A stretch of DNA of 64,000 nt from Winogradskyella costae. GTDB lineage: Bacteria > Bacteroidota > Bacteroidia > Flavobacteriales > Flavobacteriaceae. Positions within the stretch are counted from its first letter, which is position 1; every line of letters begins with the position of its first letter. A model generated the notes under the pieces. It was not told the DNA's origin and did no database searches. It saw nothing but the letters and a program-made list of their open reading frames with translations. The translations under genes and the position numbers were made by a program. Shown piece after piece: positions 11,083-20,626 of this stretch. The stretch lies in the NCBI RefSeq assembly GCF_013403865.1, contig NZ_JABFDK010000006.1, forward strand, positions 62,001 through 126,000, read 5' to 3'.

Positions 11083-12612
11083 TTATTTTAAATCGTAATG
11101 GTTCAAAAATAATTCTTCAATCTCAATATCTACATCTTTTAAAAATTGAATTGAAGCTTCAATTGAGTCATGTAATACTTCATCTGCTTTTATAAACGGC
11201 ACTACTTTTCTGTATTGCTCTAAGAATGATTCTAATAAAGGCGATGTTTTTAAAGGTCTTCTAAATTCTAAGGCTTGGGAGGCGTTCATCAATTCAATTG
11301 CAATGACACGTTCTACATTTTTAACTAAAGTATAGGCTTGTGTGGCTGCATTAGCCCCCATACTTACATGATCTTCTTGGCCATTACTAGATACAATACT
11401 ATCTACACTCGCCGGAGTTGCCATTTGTTTATTAGCACTTACAATACTAGCTGCTGTATATTGCGGAATCATAAACCCTGAATTAAGTCCTGGGTTATCT
11501 ACTAAAAAGGCTGGTAACCCCCTTAAGCCCGATACGAGTTGAAAGACACGACGTTCTGAAATATTTCCTATCTCTGCCATTGCAATCTTTAAATAATCTA
11601 ATGCTAAGGCTAAAGGTTGACCGTGAAAATTTCCACCTGAAATAATTAAATCTTCTTCGTGAAAAATATTAGGATTATCTGTTACTGAGTTAATTTCAGT
11701 TAAAATCACCTTCTCTACAAAATCTAAGGTATCTTTTGTTGCTCCATGTACTTGAGGAATACAACGAAATGAATACGGATCTTGGACGTGCTCCTTTTCT
11801 CTTGTGATTAATTCACTCCCTTTTAGAAACTCATTAAAACGTCTTGCTACTTTTCGTTGTCCAGGATGTGGTCTTACCGCATGCACTAAATCATGAAAAG
11901 GATCTAAGCGACCATCAAAAGCATCTAGCGAAATACTAGCTATAATATCTGCTAAATACGATGTTTTATGAGACATCAGCAGTAAGTAAACACCGTAAGC
12001 ACTCATAAACTGCGTGCCATTTAATAATGCTAAGCCCTCCTTAGCTTCAAGAGTAATAGGCTCCCAATTAAATTCTTCTAAAATAGTTGCAGCATCGTAC
12101 TCCTTTGCGTTATGAACAACTTTTCCTTTCCCTAATAAAGGTAAAGCCAAATGTGCGAGTGGAGCTAAATCACCTGAAGCACCTAAAGAACCTTGGGTAA
12201 AAACAAATGGAAATATATCGTTATTAAAAAATTCTATAAGTCTATTTACAGTAGCTAACTGCACTCCACTATGTCCATAACTAAGGGATTGTATCTTTAA
12301 AAGCAACATCACCTTTACTATAGATTCAGGAACCCTATCACCTGTTCCACAGGCATGAGACATTACTAAATTTTCTTGTAATTGACTTAAATCGGCATCT
12401 GAAATTTTTACATTATACAAAGACCCAAATCCAGTATTAATACCATACATTGGTTTTTTTTCGTTAGCCAATTTTTCGTCTAAATAGGTCTTACATTTCT
12501 GTATATTATTAGCCGAGGCTTCTGATAGTTTTAACTTTTTATTTTCATAAAAAATATTGTAAATCGTTACAATATCTAAAGCGTCAGAAGAAATGATATG
12601 ATAGTTATCCAT
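11083..12612 (-). CDS. hutH: Histidine ammonia-lyase
   Basis: 509 residues with the start at ATG 12612, the normal family length. An upstream in-frame TTG at 12636 would add eight residues but falls inside a palindrome that looks regulatory, so I prefer the ATG. The enzyme removes ammonia from histidine to give urocanate, the first step of histidine degradation. The Ala-Ser-Gly triplet that cyclises to the MIO electrophile is residues 145-147 in GSLGASGDLAP. No other hut gene is adjacent, so the rest of the pathway must be elsewhere. A different aromatic amino-acid lyase activity is possible but less likely. Confidence 0.93.
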   Translation of the reverse strand: MDNYHIISSDALDIVTIYNIFYENKKLKLSEASANNIQKCKTYLDEKLANEKKPMYGINTGFGSLYNVKISDADLSQLQENLVMSHACGTGDRVPESIVKVMLLLKIQSLSYGHSGVQLATVNRLIEFFNNDIFPFVFTQGSLGASGDLAPLAHLALPLLGKGKVVHNAKEYDAATILEEFNWEPITLEAKEGLALLNGTQFMSAYGVYLLLMSHKTSYLADIIASISLDAFDGRLDPFHDLVHAVRPHPGQRKVARRFNEFLKGSELITREKEHVQDPYSFRCIPQVHGATKDTLDFVEKVILTEINSVTDNPNIFHEEDLIISGGNFHGQPLALALDYLKIAMAEIGNISERRVFQLVSGLRGLPAFLVDNPGLNSGFMIPQYTAASIVSANKQMATPASVDSIVSSNGQEDHVSMGANAATQAYTLVKNVERVIAIELMNASQALEFRRPLKTSPLLESFLEQYRKVVPFIKADEVLHDSIEASIQFLKDVDIEIEELFLNHYDLK

Positions 12613-12622
12613 TAGGAGTGAT

Positions 12623-12638
12623 TTTTGAGTTCTCAAAA
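12623..12638. promoter_or_regulatory. 16-bp palindrome just upstream of hutH
   Basis: TTTTGAG-TT-CTCAAAA is a perfect inverted repeat with a two-base centre, 11 bases upstream of the hutH ATG. The centre is too short for a stable RNA loop, so an operator for a dimeric regulator is the simplest reading. This is inference only. Confidence 0.35.
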
Positions 12639-12741
12639 TTTGGGAATATTATTGGATTCTACAAGAGTTTGTTAATAATTCATTAGGATGAAGAATTAAT
12701 TTATTAATGTTTATTTTTGCTTCTGAACAAAAAACCGAGTT

Positions 12742-13779
12742 ATGAAACGATTATTATTACTATGTATAGCTGCAACGATATTTGCATGTAAAGGAGAACC
12801 AAAAGATTATGTTACCCTTTCCGGAAAGATAACAAACCCTGATGAAAGTAAAACACTTAAAGTTTTCAAAGGACGAGATTTCGAAAAAATTATTACCCTT
12901 AATGAAGATGGGACATTTAAAGATACTTTAAAAGTTGTCGCTGGTGATTACAACTTTCAACATGGAAAACAATATGGACAAATTTATCTAGAAAATGACA
13001 ACACATCATCTTTTGAAACAGATTATGAATCATTCATTGATTCTATGGTGTTTACAGGAGATGCATCAGATTTAAATAACTTTTCTGTTCAATCTTTTTT
13101 AATATCTAAAACGTATTTTACTGAAGATTTAGTGGGTTCTAGTGATATGGAAAAAGTTGAAGAAGCTATTAATGATTATAAATCTGCATACGATGGTTTA
13201 AAAGTTAAATATACGGATGTAGACTCTTCGCATGTTGCTATTATGGACAAAAACATAGACATGACAGTTCAACAACTTTCTAAATTTATGAGCAGTAAAC
13301 AAGCAACACTCAATGCGTTTCCTAAAGGATCGGCGTCTCCTGCTTTTGATAATTATGAAAATTATGCTGGAGGAAAAACATCTCTTTCAGATTTAAAGGG
13401 TAAATATGTTTATATCGATTTATGGGCAACTTGGTGTGGGCCTTGTATCATAGAAATACCTGCTCTTAAAAAAGTAGAAAAACAGTACGAAGGAAAGAAT
13501 ATAGAATTTGTAAGTATTTCTGTTGATGAAGGTCGTGGATACAAAGGTGATGCTGATGAAGCATACAAAGGCTGGAAAAAAATGGTTAATGATAAAGAAT
13601 TGACTGGCATGCAATTAATAGCAGATGATGGTTTTAGATCGCAGTTCATTCAAGACTATAAGGTTAACGGTATTCCAAGGTTTTTATTGATAGATCCTAA
13701 TGGAAATATTGTAAATGCAGACGCTCCAAGACCGTCTAGTTCCGCTTTGATAGATTTATTTAATGAGTTGAATATCTAA
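12742..13779 (+). CDS. TlpA-type thiol-disulfide oxidoreductase lipoprotein
   Basis: A 345-residue lipoprotein: signal peptide MKRLLLLCIAATIFAC with Cys16 as the lipidated residue. The N-terminal half (about 25-195) resembles the DUF4369-type domain often fused to thioredoxins in Bacteroidota. The C-terminal half is a TlpA/ResA-like thioredoxin fold with active site WCGPC (Cys232 and Cys235) and a cis-Pro motif GIPRF. It should reduce or isomerise periplasmic disulfides, or keep cytochrome cysteines reduced; the partner is not given by context. It ends at a bidirectional terminator shared with nnr. Confidence 0.9.
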   Translation: MKRLLLLCIAATIFACKGEPKDYVTLSGKITNPDESKTLKVFKGRDFEKIITLNEDGTFKDTLKVVAGDYNFQHGKQYGQIYLENDNTSSFETDYESFIDSMVFTGDASDLNNFSVQSFLISKTYFTEDLVGSSDMEKVEEAINDYKSAYDGLKVKYTDVDSSHVAIMDKNIDMTVQQLSKFMSSKQATLNAFPKGSASPAFDNYENYAGGKTSLSDLKGKYVYIDLWATWCGPCIIEIPALKKVEKQYEGKNIEFVSISVDEGRGYKGDADEAYKGWKKMVNDKELTGMQLIADDGFRSQFIQDYKVNGIPRFLLIDPNGNIVNADAPRPSSSALIDLFNELNI

Positions 13780-13795
13780 GTTCTAATTCATGTAT

Positions 13796-13832
13796 TAAAA
13801 GCCTGTTTAATATTAATTAGACAGGCTTTTTT
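13796..13832. terminator. Bidirectional intrinsic terminator
   Basis: An 11-bp stem (13801-13811 with 13816-13826, one G-T pair) around a four-base loop, with A run before and T run after. It lies between the convergent TlpA-like gene and nnr. Confidence 0.85.
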
Positions 13833-13838
13833 ATATTT

Positions 13839-15392
13839 CTATTTTTCTTTTTGTCCCTCCTGTTGTGGTGGTTCTGGTTGCTTAAATAAATCGATGTAAG
13901 CCTCACCAATAGTTTCAATAATATGACTTGCTATTAAACTTTGGTAACCATAATCTTCTAAGGAAATATCAGCAGATTTTCCATGTAAATACACACCAAA
14001 AATAGTTGCGTCCAAAATAGTATAACCTTGAGCAACTAAACCTGAAATGATTCCGGTTAAGACATCTCCACTTCCCGCGGTTGCCATACCTGGATTCCCT
14101 GTGGTATTTATGTACAATTTCTTTTTATTTACTGTGATGGAATGCGCTCCTTTAATTAAAACGATTATATCATATTCTTCAGTAAATGCTTTAACTTTTT
14201 CTAATTTTTCAAAATCATTAGACCACTTCCCTACTAAGCGTTCTAATTCCTTAGGGTGTGGGGTTAAAATAGATTGTTTAGGTAATAATTTTAAAAGCGT
14301 TTTATGTTGGGACAATAGATTCAATCCATCTGCATCAATAACTAACGGCGTTTTATTTGTCTTTAAAAATGCTTCAAGTGTTTTTGCCGTTTCCTCAGAA
14401 GTACCAAGTCCTACTCCAACACCAATTATGTTTGGTTTTAATTCGAAATTAATATTTGAGATATGAGTTTCAGAATCATCAGTAACTACCATAACTTCTG
14501 GTATAGCTGTTTGTAAACTATGATATCCGCACTTAGGAATATACGCTGTTACCAAACCTGCACCAGCACTTAAAGCGGCTCTACTTGCTAAATTAACTGC
14601 ACCTATTTTGCCGTAGCTTCCTCCTAAAATTAAGACATGTCCAAAATCACCTTTATGTGCAAATTTATTTCTAGGCTTATATATAGGCAGGACTTCATGT
14701 TTTGAAATCAACTCAACCTCGGTTTCGGTTTGCATTAAATAATCGCGATCTATTCCTATGTCTAAAGCCTCCCATTGTCCTATATAATGTTCCGTTTCAG
14801 GCAAAAAGAACACCAATTTAGGAGATTGAAAACTTAATGTGTAGTTCGCAAAAACCACAGCATTGACATCTTCTACAGCTTTATCTGCATATAATCCCGA
14901 TGGCATATCAATAGACAAAGTAAATGCCTTAGAAGCTTTAAATTTTTGAAATAATGAACTTACCCAAGCATTTGGTGCGCGGTTTAGTCCAATACCAAAA
15001 ATAGCGTCAACAATAATATCATCTACACCGATTTTAATTTCAGTAAAGTCTTCTTTGCAACTCAACATCGTTGGCCATTTTTTAGAAACGGATTTAATCC
15101 GGTCATAATTAATTAAAAAATCCTTAGAGCGCTTGTCACTGCAATTCACTATGTACGTTAATACGTTATAACCATGAGTAATTAAATGCCTTGCCAATAC
15201 CAAACCATCACCTCCATTGTTTCCAATACCACAAAACACATGAATTGGTACTTGTGCTCCTTGCATTCGCATGTGCATCCAATTAAATATTTGTGTTCCG
15301 GCGCGCTCCATTAAATCTGTAGAAGAAATGTTTTGGCGGTCTGTGGTTAATTTATCTCCTTCGTAAATTTGTTCTTTCGAAAATAATTTCAT
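13839..15392 (-). CDS. nnr: Bifunctional NAD(P)H-hydrate epimerase / ADP-dependent dehydratase
   Basis: A 517-residue fusion that repairs hydrated NAD(P)H. Residues about 1-215 are the YjeF_N epimerase, with the Gly-rich loop GIGNNGGDG (55-63). Residues about 230-500 are the ribokinase-like dehydratase (NnrD), with TPHPKE and the catalytic loop AGSGDVLTG (Gly-Ser-Gly-Asp at 440-443). The short Pro/Gln/Glu tail (EPPQQEGQKEK) is low-complexity. This fusion is the usual bacterial form. It is transcribed away from thrA. Confidence 0.96.
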   Translation of the reverse strand: MKLFSKEQIYEGDKLTTDRQNISSTDLMERAGTQIFNWMHMRMQGAQVPIHVFCGIGNNGGDGLVLARHLITHGYNVLTYIVNCSDKRSKDFLINYDRIKSVSKKWPTMLSCKEDFTEIKIGVDDIIVDAIFGIGLNRAPNAWVSSLFQKFKASKAFTLSIDMPSGLYADKAVEDVNAVVFANYTLSFQSPKLVFFLPETEHYIGQWEALDIGIDRDYLMQTETEVELISKHEVLPIYKPRNKFAHKGDFGHVLILGGSYGKIGAVNLASRAALSAGAGLVTAYIPKCGYHSLQTAIPEVMVVTDDSETHISNINFELKPNIIGVGVGLGTSEETAKTLEAFLKTNKTPLVIDADGLNLLSQHKTLLKLLPKQSILTPHPKELERLVGKWSNDFEKLEKVKAFTEEYDIIVLIKGAHSITVNKKKLYINTTGNPGMATAGSGDVLTGIISGLVAQGYTILDATIFGVYLHGKSADISLEDYGYQSLIASHIIETIGEAYIDLFKQPEPPQQEGQKEK

Positions 15393-15575
15393 GTTATTAT
15401 TAGTGTTGTTTTATTGATGTTGCATATCATATGCAGAATTTAATTTTCCTTTCGCTTGAAAATTTATTTATAAAAAGCACTCGTACCATTTTAAAAGCGT
15501 TTGCAAACAGCGAGTTTCGTTTCATTTTTAATAATTAGAAGCCCTATTTTTAACAAATCCTTAAAAAGAAACGAA

Positions 15576-15609
15576 TTGTTTTTTTATTGTCATAAAAATA
15601 ATACATTTG
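15576..15609 (+). promoter_or_regulatory. Promoter of the thr operon
   Basis: TTG at 15576-15578, a 23-base spacer, then TACATTTG at 15602-15609, a perfect TAnnTTTG element. Transcription should begin near 15616, at or next to the first ATG of the short ORF that follows. Confidence 0.7.
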
Positions 15610-15616
15610 AGATGTA

Positions 15617-15718
15617 ATGAAGAAAAAAAATAACATATCAATAATTTCCAATTCACATTCTATGTGTGTATTTATGTTTTTTATTTCAACGATTATTACC
15701 CTTTGGGGTAATTTATAA
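15617..15718 (+). CDS. Candidate threonine/isoleucine leader peptide of the thr operon
   Basis: A 33-codon ORF between the thr promoter and thrA. Its last residues are FFISTIITLWGNL, so it carries a Thr-Ile-Ile-Thr cluster just before the stop, as expected for attenuation by threonine and isoleucine supply. Initiation could also occur at internal ATGs (15662 or 15674), giving 18- or 14-residue peptides with the same end. The Thr-Ile-Ile-Thr codons run into a hairpin (15695-15712). The ORF has the right place and composition for a thrL-type leader, but no homologue was checked. Confidence 0.5.
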   Translation: MKKKNNISIISNSHSMCVFMFFISTIITLWGNL

Positions 15719-15760
15719 TATGCTCTCCGTCCCTTTTTGTCTATTTAGACATTTTATTCT
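15695..15760 (+). promoter_or_regulatory. Candidate attenuator hairpins before thrA
   Basis: Hairpin 1 is ATTACCC / GGGTAAT (15695-15712) with loop TTTG and overlaps the end of the leader ORF. Hairpin 2 is a weak TGTCT / AGACA stem (15738-15751) followed by TTTTATTCT. A ribosome stalled at the Thr/Ile codons would mask hairpin 1. Which hairpin is the terminator is not clear from sequence. Confidence 0.4.
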
Positions 15761-15778
15761 CTTAAATTATATAAAATT

Positions 15779-18253
15779 ATGAAAGTTCTCAAATTTGGTG
15801 GAACCTCAGTAGGTTCAGCCGAAAACATAAATAAAGTCATTTCAATTTTAGATCAACAATCTGAAACAACCAATATTGCTGTTGTTGTTTCTGCCGTTGG
15901 TGGCATTACCGATAAATTATTAGAAGCAGGTAACTTGGCTTGCAGCAAAAATCTAGACTACAAACATAAATATGATACCATTTGGTCTATTCATAATGCT
16001 GTAATTGAAGGTTTATTTGCAAATCCTGATAACAGTAAATCAATACAAAAACAGCAAGATGATTTGCACGACTTAATTACAGAAAAATTAAGTGATTTAA
16101 AAAGTCTATTAGATGGTATTTATCTCATCAATGAATTATCTCCAAAAACCAAGGATAAATTATTAAGTTTTGGAGAAAAACTATCATCGACCATTATTTA
16201 TCATACCTTAAAATCTAGAGCAATAGACGCAGCATTAAAGAACTCTCAAGAACTCATCGTTACGGATTCTAATTTTAATAACGCTACGGTATATTTTGAT
16301 ATTACAAATACTAATATTCAGACCTTTTTTAATTCAAACGCTAGTGCTATTGTTTTACTTCCTGGTTTTGTTTCAAACTCTATCAATGGTGAAATAACGA
16401 CTTTAGGTCGTGGTGGCTCCGATTATACAGCTGCTATTATTGCCGCAGCTATGGATGCAGATGAATTGCAAATCTGGACAGACGTTAGTGGTATGTTTAC
16501 AACGAATCCTAAATTAGTAAAACAAGCCTCACCTATTGTAGAATTGTCGTACCAAGAAGCTGTAGAGTTATCACACTTCGGTGCCAAAGTTTTATATCCA
16601 CCAACAGTAATGCCTGTCCTTAAAAAGAAGATTCCGATTGTGATTAAAAATACATTAGATCCAGAGGCTATTGGCACAACTATTACTGAAAATATAACTC
16701 CAAATGGTAATTCGCCTGTAAAAGGAATTAGCAATATTGAAAATGTAGCTTTACTTACCTTACAGGGTAATGGTATGGTTGGTGTCCCTGGTTTTAGTAA
16801 ACGCTTGTTTGAAACATTAGCACAAGAGAAAATTAATATTATTTTAATTACCCAATCGTCCTCAGAACATACCATTTGTTTCGGAATATCAGATCTTGAT
16901 GCGCAACGTGCCAAGATAGCTATAGATACCGTTTTTGAATATGAAATAGCACTTCAAAAAATTGATCCTATTGTTTTAGAAACCAATTTATCTATCATTG
17001 CTGTTATCGGTGATAAAATGAAAAATCATCAGGGTATAAGCGGAAAAATGTTTAGTACCCTTGGTAAAAACAACGTAAACATCAGAGCTATTGCACAAGG
17101 AGCTTCTGAACGTAATATTTCAGCTGTGATTCATAAAAACGATGTAAAGAAAGCCTTAAACAGTTTACATGAGCAGTTTTTTGAAATTAAAACTAAACAA
17201 ATTAACCTTTTTATTACTGGTGTTGGTAATGTTGGAGAACGGCTAATAGAGCAAATAAAACAGCAAAAAGCCTATTTAAAAGAGAATTTTAAAATCAGCT
17301 TAAGAATTGCTGGTTTATCTAATTCTAGAACCATGGTGGTTAACGACGAAGGCATCAATTTAAAAAATTGGAAACAAGAACTCGAAACGGGTGAAAAAGC
17401 AAGTTTAGATGGCTTTTTTGAGCATGCAAGGCACTTAAATTTAAGAAACTCTGTATTTGTAGATATTACTGCTAATGAAGCGGTTGCTAATATTTATAGT
17501 GAGTATCTAAAACAGAGTATTTCTGTTGTCGCTTGTAATAAAATAGCTTGCTCAGGTAAAATAGAATATTACAATGAATTAAAAACGTTATCGCGACAGT
17601 ACAATGCATCATTTTTATTTGAAACCAATGTTGGTGCAGGGTTACCTGTATTAGACACCTTAACTAATTTAATAACTTCTGGAGATAAAATAAACACCAT
17701 TCAAGCTGTATTATCAGGTAGTCTTAATTTCATCTTTAACAATTTTAATGCTGAAACAACATTTTACGATGTGGTAAAACAAGCACAAGAAGAAGGCTAT
17801 ACAGAACCAGATCCTAGAATAGATCTTAGCGGTATTGATGTGGCTCGTAAGATTTTAATTCTAGCGCGTGAAAGTGGACATGCTATTGAACTATCACAAC
17901 TTGAAACCGATAGTTTCTTAACTGAAAATGCTTCTAATTCTAATAGTGTTGATGACTTTTTCAAAACCTTAATTAACGATGAAGCCTACTACCAAGGACT
18001 GTTTAAATCAGCACAAGACAATAACTGCCAACTAAAATTTGTAGCAGAATTTAATGACGGTAAAGCCAAGGTTGGACTTCAAGAAATACCTGAAGGTCAT
18101 CCGTTTTATAACCTTAAAGGAAAAGATAATATCGTCATGTTTTACACACAACGCTATCCTGAGCAACCTTTAATTATTAAAGGTGCAGGTGCAGGTGCTG
18201 ATGTTACAGCCTCGGGTCTATTTGCCGATATCATAAGAATTGCTAATAATTAG
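15779..18253 (+). CDS. thrA: Bifunctional aspartate kinase / homoserine dehydrogenase I
   Basis: An 824-residue fusion enzyme for the first and third steps from aspartate to homoserine. The aspartokinase part begins KFGGTSVGSAEN and continues through the GRGGSDYTAA motif (about residues 210-220); ACT domains follow (about 315-465). The homoserine dehydrogenase begins near residue 470 with the nucleotide-binding loop GVGNVGERL. The two-ACT-domain linker is the site of threonine feedback in characterised homologues. It is separated from thrB by only two bases and is therefore in the same operon. Confidence 0.97.
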   Translation: MKVLKFGGTSVGSAENINKVISILDQQSETTNIAVVVSAVGGITDKLLEAGNLACSKNLDYKHKYDTIWSIHNAVIEGLFANPDNSKSIQKQQDDLHDLITEKLSDLKSLLDGIYLINELSPKTKDKLLSFGEKLSSTIIYHTLKSRAIDAALKNSQELIVTDSNFNNATVYFDITNTNIQTFFNSNASAIVLLPGFVSNSINGEITTLGRGGSDYTAAIIAAAMDADELQIWTDVSGMFTTNPKLVKQASPIVELSYQEAVELSHFGAKVLYPPTVMPVLKKKIPIVIKNTLDPEAIGTTITENITPNGNSPVKGISNIENVALLTLQGNGMVGVPGFSKRLFETLAQEKINIILITQSSSEHTICFGISDLDAQRAKIAIDTVFEYEIALQKIDPIVLETNLSIIAVIGDKMKNHQGISGKMFSTLGKNNVNIRAIAQGASERNISAVIHKNDVKKALNSLHEQFFEIKTKQINLFITGVGNVGERLIEQIKQQKAYLKENFKISLRIAGLSNSRTMVVNDEGINLKNWKQELETGEKASLDGFFEHARHLNLRNSVFVDITANEAVANIYSEYLKQSISVVACNKIACSGKIEYYNELKTLSRQYNASFLFETNVGAGLPVLDTLTNLITSGDKINTIQAVLSGSLNFIFNNFNAETTFYDVVKQAQEEGYTEPDPRIDLSGIDVARKILILARESGHAIELSQLETDSFLTENASNSNSVDDFFKTLINDEAYYQGLFKSAQDNNCQLKFVAEFNDGKAKVGLQEIPEGHPFYNLKGKDNIVMFYTQRYPEQPLIIKGAGAGADVTASGLFADIIRIANN

Positions 18254-18255
18254 AT

Positions 18256-19179
18256 ATGAGTAACGAAATCAAAATATTTTCACCTGCAACGGTAGCTAAT
18301 GTAGCCTGTGGATTCGATGTTTTAGGCTTTTGTTTAGATACCATTGGTGACGAAATGGTAATTAGAAAAACAGACGAAAAAGGCATTAAAATCACTAAAA
18401 TTGAAGGCTACGATTTACCGTTTGAAGCAGAAAAAAATGTGGCAGGAGTTTCAGCTTTAGCGATGTATAAAGCTTTACAACCTGATTGTGGATTTGAAAT
18501 AGAAATTTATAAAAACATTAAACCAGGAAGTGGTATTGGAAGCAGTTCTGCTAGTGCTGCAGGAAGTGTTTTTGGCATGAACGAACTATTAGGCAGACCA
18601 TTAGACAAAACCAAACTCACTTATTACGCTATGAAAGGTGAAGCTTTAGCTAGTAAATGTGAACATGCCGATAATTTAGCTCCTGCTATTTTTGGCGGAT
18701 TTACATTAGTTAAAAGCGCCTCGCCTTTACAAATATTAAAGCTACCGACTCCTCCCGATTTATTTGCGACGTTAATTCATCCACAGATTGAAATTAAAAC
18801 CTCTGAGTCTCGAGCCATTTTACCTAAAGAGATTTCTTTGAGTAATGCAATTGCACAATGGGCAAATGTGGGTAGCTTAGTACATGCTTTACATACATCA
18901 GATTACGATTTAATTAAAGATGCGTTGCACGATGTGGTGATTGAACCTTATCGTAAGCAATTAATCCCTCATTTTGATGCCGTTAAAAATGCTGCATTAC
19001 AAGCAGGTGCTTTGGGATGCGCGATTTCGGGCTCTGGACCTTCAATTTTTATGTTGAGTAAAAGTGAAGCTACAGCTAAAAATGTCGAAAAAGCTATACG
19101 AAACGTATATGCAACATCAGGTATCCAATTTGAAACTTACGTTTCTAAAATAAATACTGAAGGAATTCGAGTAGTTTAA
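18256..19179 (+). CDS. thrB: Homoserine kinase
   Basis: A 307-residue GHMP-family kinase that phosphorylates homoserine. The ATP-binding loop PGSGIGSSSAS is at residues 90-100, and the N-terminal substrate motif ANVACGFDVLGF at 14-25; GAISGSGPS-type motif 3 appears as GCAISGSGPS near residue 255. Start ATG lies two bases after the thrA stop, so translation is probably coupled. Confidence 0.97.
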   Translation: MSNEIKIFSPATVANVACGFDVLGFCLDTIGDEMVIRKTDEKGIKITKIEGYDLPFEAEKNVAGVSALAMYKALQPDCGFEIEIYKNIKPGSGIGSSSASAAGSVFGMNELLGRPLDKTKLTYYAMKGEALASKCEHADNLAPAIFGGFTLVKSASPLQILKLPTPPDLFATLIHPQIEIKTSESRAILPKEISLSNAIAQWANVGSLVHALHTSDYDLIKDALHDVVIEPYRKQLIPHFDAVKNAALQAGALGCAISGSGPSIFMLSKSEATAKNVEKAIRNVYATSGIQFETYVSKINTEGIRVV

Positions 19180-19213
19180 AAATTATTCCGAAGACTTAAT
19201 ACTAAAAGTTATA

Positions 19214-19251
19214 ACACGAAGCTTCACAAAAAAGACACGAAGATTCACAAA
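19214..19251. repeat. Tandem 17-bp direct repeat between thrB and thrC
   Basis: Two copies of ACACGAAG(C/A)TTCACAAA, at 19214-19230 and 19235-19251, differ at one base and are offset by 21 bases (two helical turns). The first copy contains the palindrome GAAGCTTC. Short units with this CACGAAG/CACAAAG composition look like dispersed intergenic repeats, but the rest of the genome is not visible here. Confidence 0.6.
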
Positions 19252-19309
19252 GAATTCTCTCTAAAAAGTCTACTTAAATGAAGCGTTTAATAATTTAGAA
19301 TAAAACAAA

Positions 19310-20599
19310 ATGAATTACTATTCACTAAACAAAAAAGCTCCTAACACAACCTTCGAAGATGCTGTTGTAAGAGGATTAGCACCAGATAAAGGGTTATATT
19401 TTCCTGAGTCTATTACTCCATTAGCGCCTTCATTTTTTGAAACTATTGAAGATAAATCGAATACAGAAATAGCATTCGAAGCGATAAAACAGTTCATTGT
19501 TCCTGAAATTCCTGAGGATGTTTTAAAAACTATTATTGAAGAGACGTTAAACTTCGATTTTCCAGTAATTAAAATTAATGAAAATATTTCAACTCTCGAA
19601 CTGTTTCATGGTCCAACCATGGCATTTAAAGATGTTGGCGCTCGTTTTATGGCGCGTTGTTTAGGTTATTTCAATAAAACTAACACTAAAGATGTTACTG
19701 TTTTGGTTGCCACTTCTGGTGATACAGGTGGTGCCGTTGCTAATGGCTTTTTAGGTGTTAAAGGTGTCAATGTGGTCATTCTTTATCCGAGTGGTAAAGT
19801 AAGTGATATTCAAGAAAAACAGTTAACAACACTTGGCAAGAATATTACTGCCTTAGAGGTTGATGGTGTTTTTGATGATTGTCAAGACATGGTAAAACAA
19901 GCCTTTATGGATACTGAATTAACGAGTAAAATGCAACTGACGTCAGCCAACTCCATTAACATTGCGCGTTGGTTACCACAACTTTTCTATTTTATGTTTA
20001 CGTATAAACAGCTCAAATCAAAAGGAAAAGAACTTGCGTTTTCAGTTCCAAGTGGTAATTTTGGTAATATATGTGCTGGTATGGTGGCTCAAAAACTAGG
20101 CTTACCAATTAAACATTTTATAGCTGCTAATAATGCTAATGATACGGTTGTTAATTATATGATTTCTGAAACCTATAATCCAAAACCATCAGTACAAACC
20201 ATTAGTAATGCCATGGATGTTGGAAATCCGAGTAATTTTATAAGAATTCAAGAATTACATAATAATGACTTTGATACACTAAAAGCTAATTTATCATCGT
20301 ATAGCTATACTGATGACGATACTAAAGCTGCACTTTTAGAATTGTATAACGACTTTAATTATATTGCAGATCCACACGGTGCTGTTGGTTATTTAGGTGC
20401 AAAAGAGTACTTAAAAGAACATGATGCGCATGTGGTGTTTTTAGAAACAGCGCATCCAACAAAATTCTTAGATGTTGTCGAAGACGTTATAAGAAAAAGT
20501 ATAGAGTTGCCTCCGCAAATAGCAGCCATAATGGATGAAGAAAAGGTATCAATTCCGATTGGAAATTATGATGCCTTAAAATCCTATTTATTACACTAA
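19310..20599 (+). CDS. thrC: Threonine synthase
   Basis: A 429-residue PLP enzyme that turns O-phosphohomoserine into threonine, completing the pathway from thrA and thrB. The PLP lysine is Lys107 in GPTMAFKDVGARF, and the phosphate-binding region carries ATSGDTGGAV. The 130-base gap after thrB holds a tandem direct repeat but no terminator, so the three genes most likely form one operon under the upstream leader. Confidence 0.97.
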   Translation: MNYYSLNKKAPNTTFEDAVVRGLAPDKGLYFPESITPLAPSFFETIEDKSNTEIAFEAIKQFIVPEIPEDVLKTIIEETLNFDFPVIKINENISTLELFHGPTMAFKDVGARFMARCLGYFNKTNTKDVTVLVATSGDTGGAVANGFLGVKGVNVVILYPSGKVSDIQEKQLTTLGKNITALEVDGVFDDCQDMVKQAFMDTELTSKMQLTSANSINIARWLPQLFYFMFTYKQLKSKGKELAFSVPSGNFGNICAGMVAQKLGLPIKHFIAANNANDTVVNYMISETYNPKPSVQTISNAMDVGNPSNFIRIQELHNNDFDTLKANLSSYSYTDDDTKAALLELYNDFNYIADPHGAVGYLGAKEYLKEHDAHVVFLETAHPTKFLDVVEDVIRKSIELPPQIAAIMDEEKVSIPIGNYDALKSYLLH

Positions 20600-20626
20600 T
20601 AATTTATACAATAAAACAATTATAAC

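Noticed and set aside
16423..16914. 163-codon minus-strand ORF
   Set aside because: Antisense to thrA, no start context or family signal.
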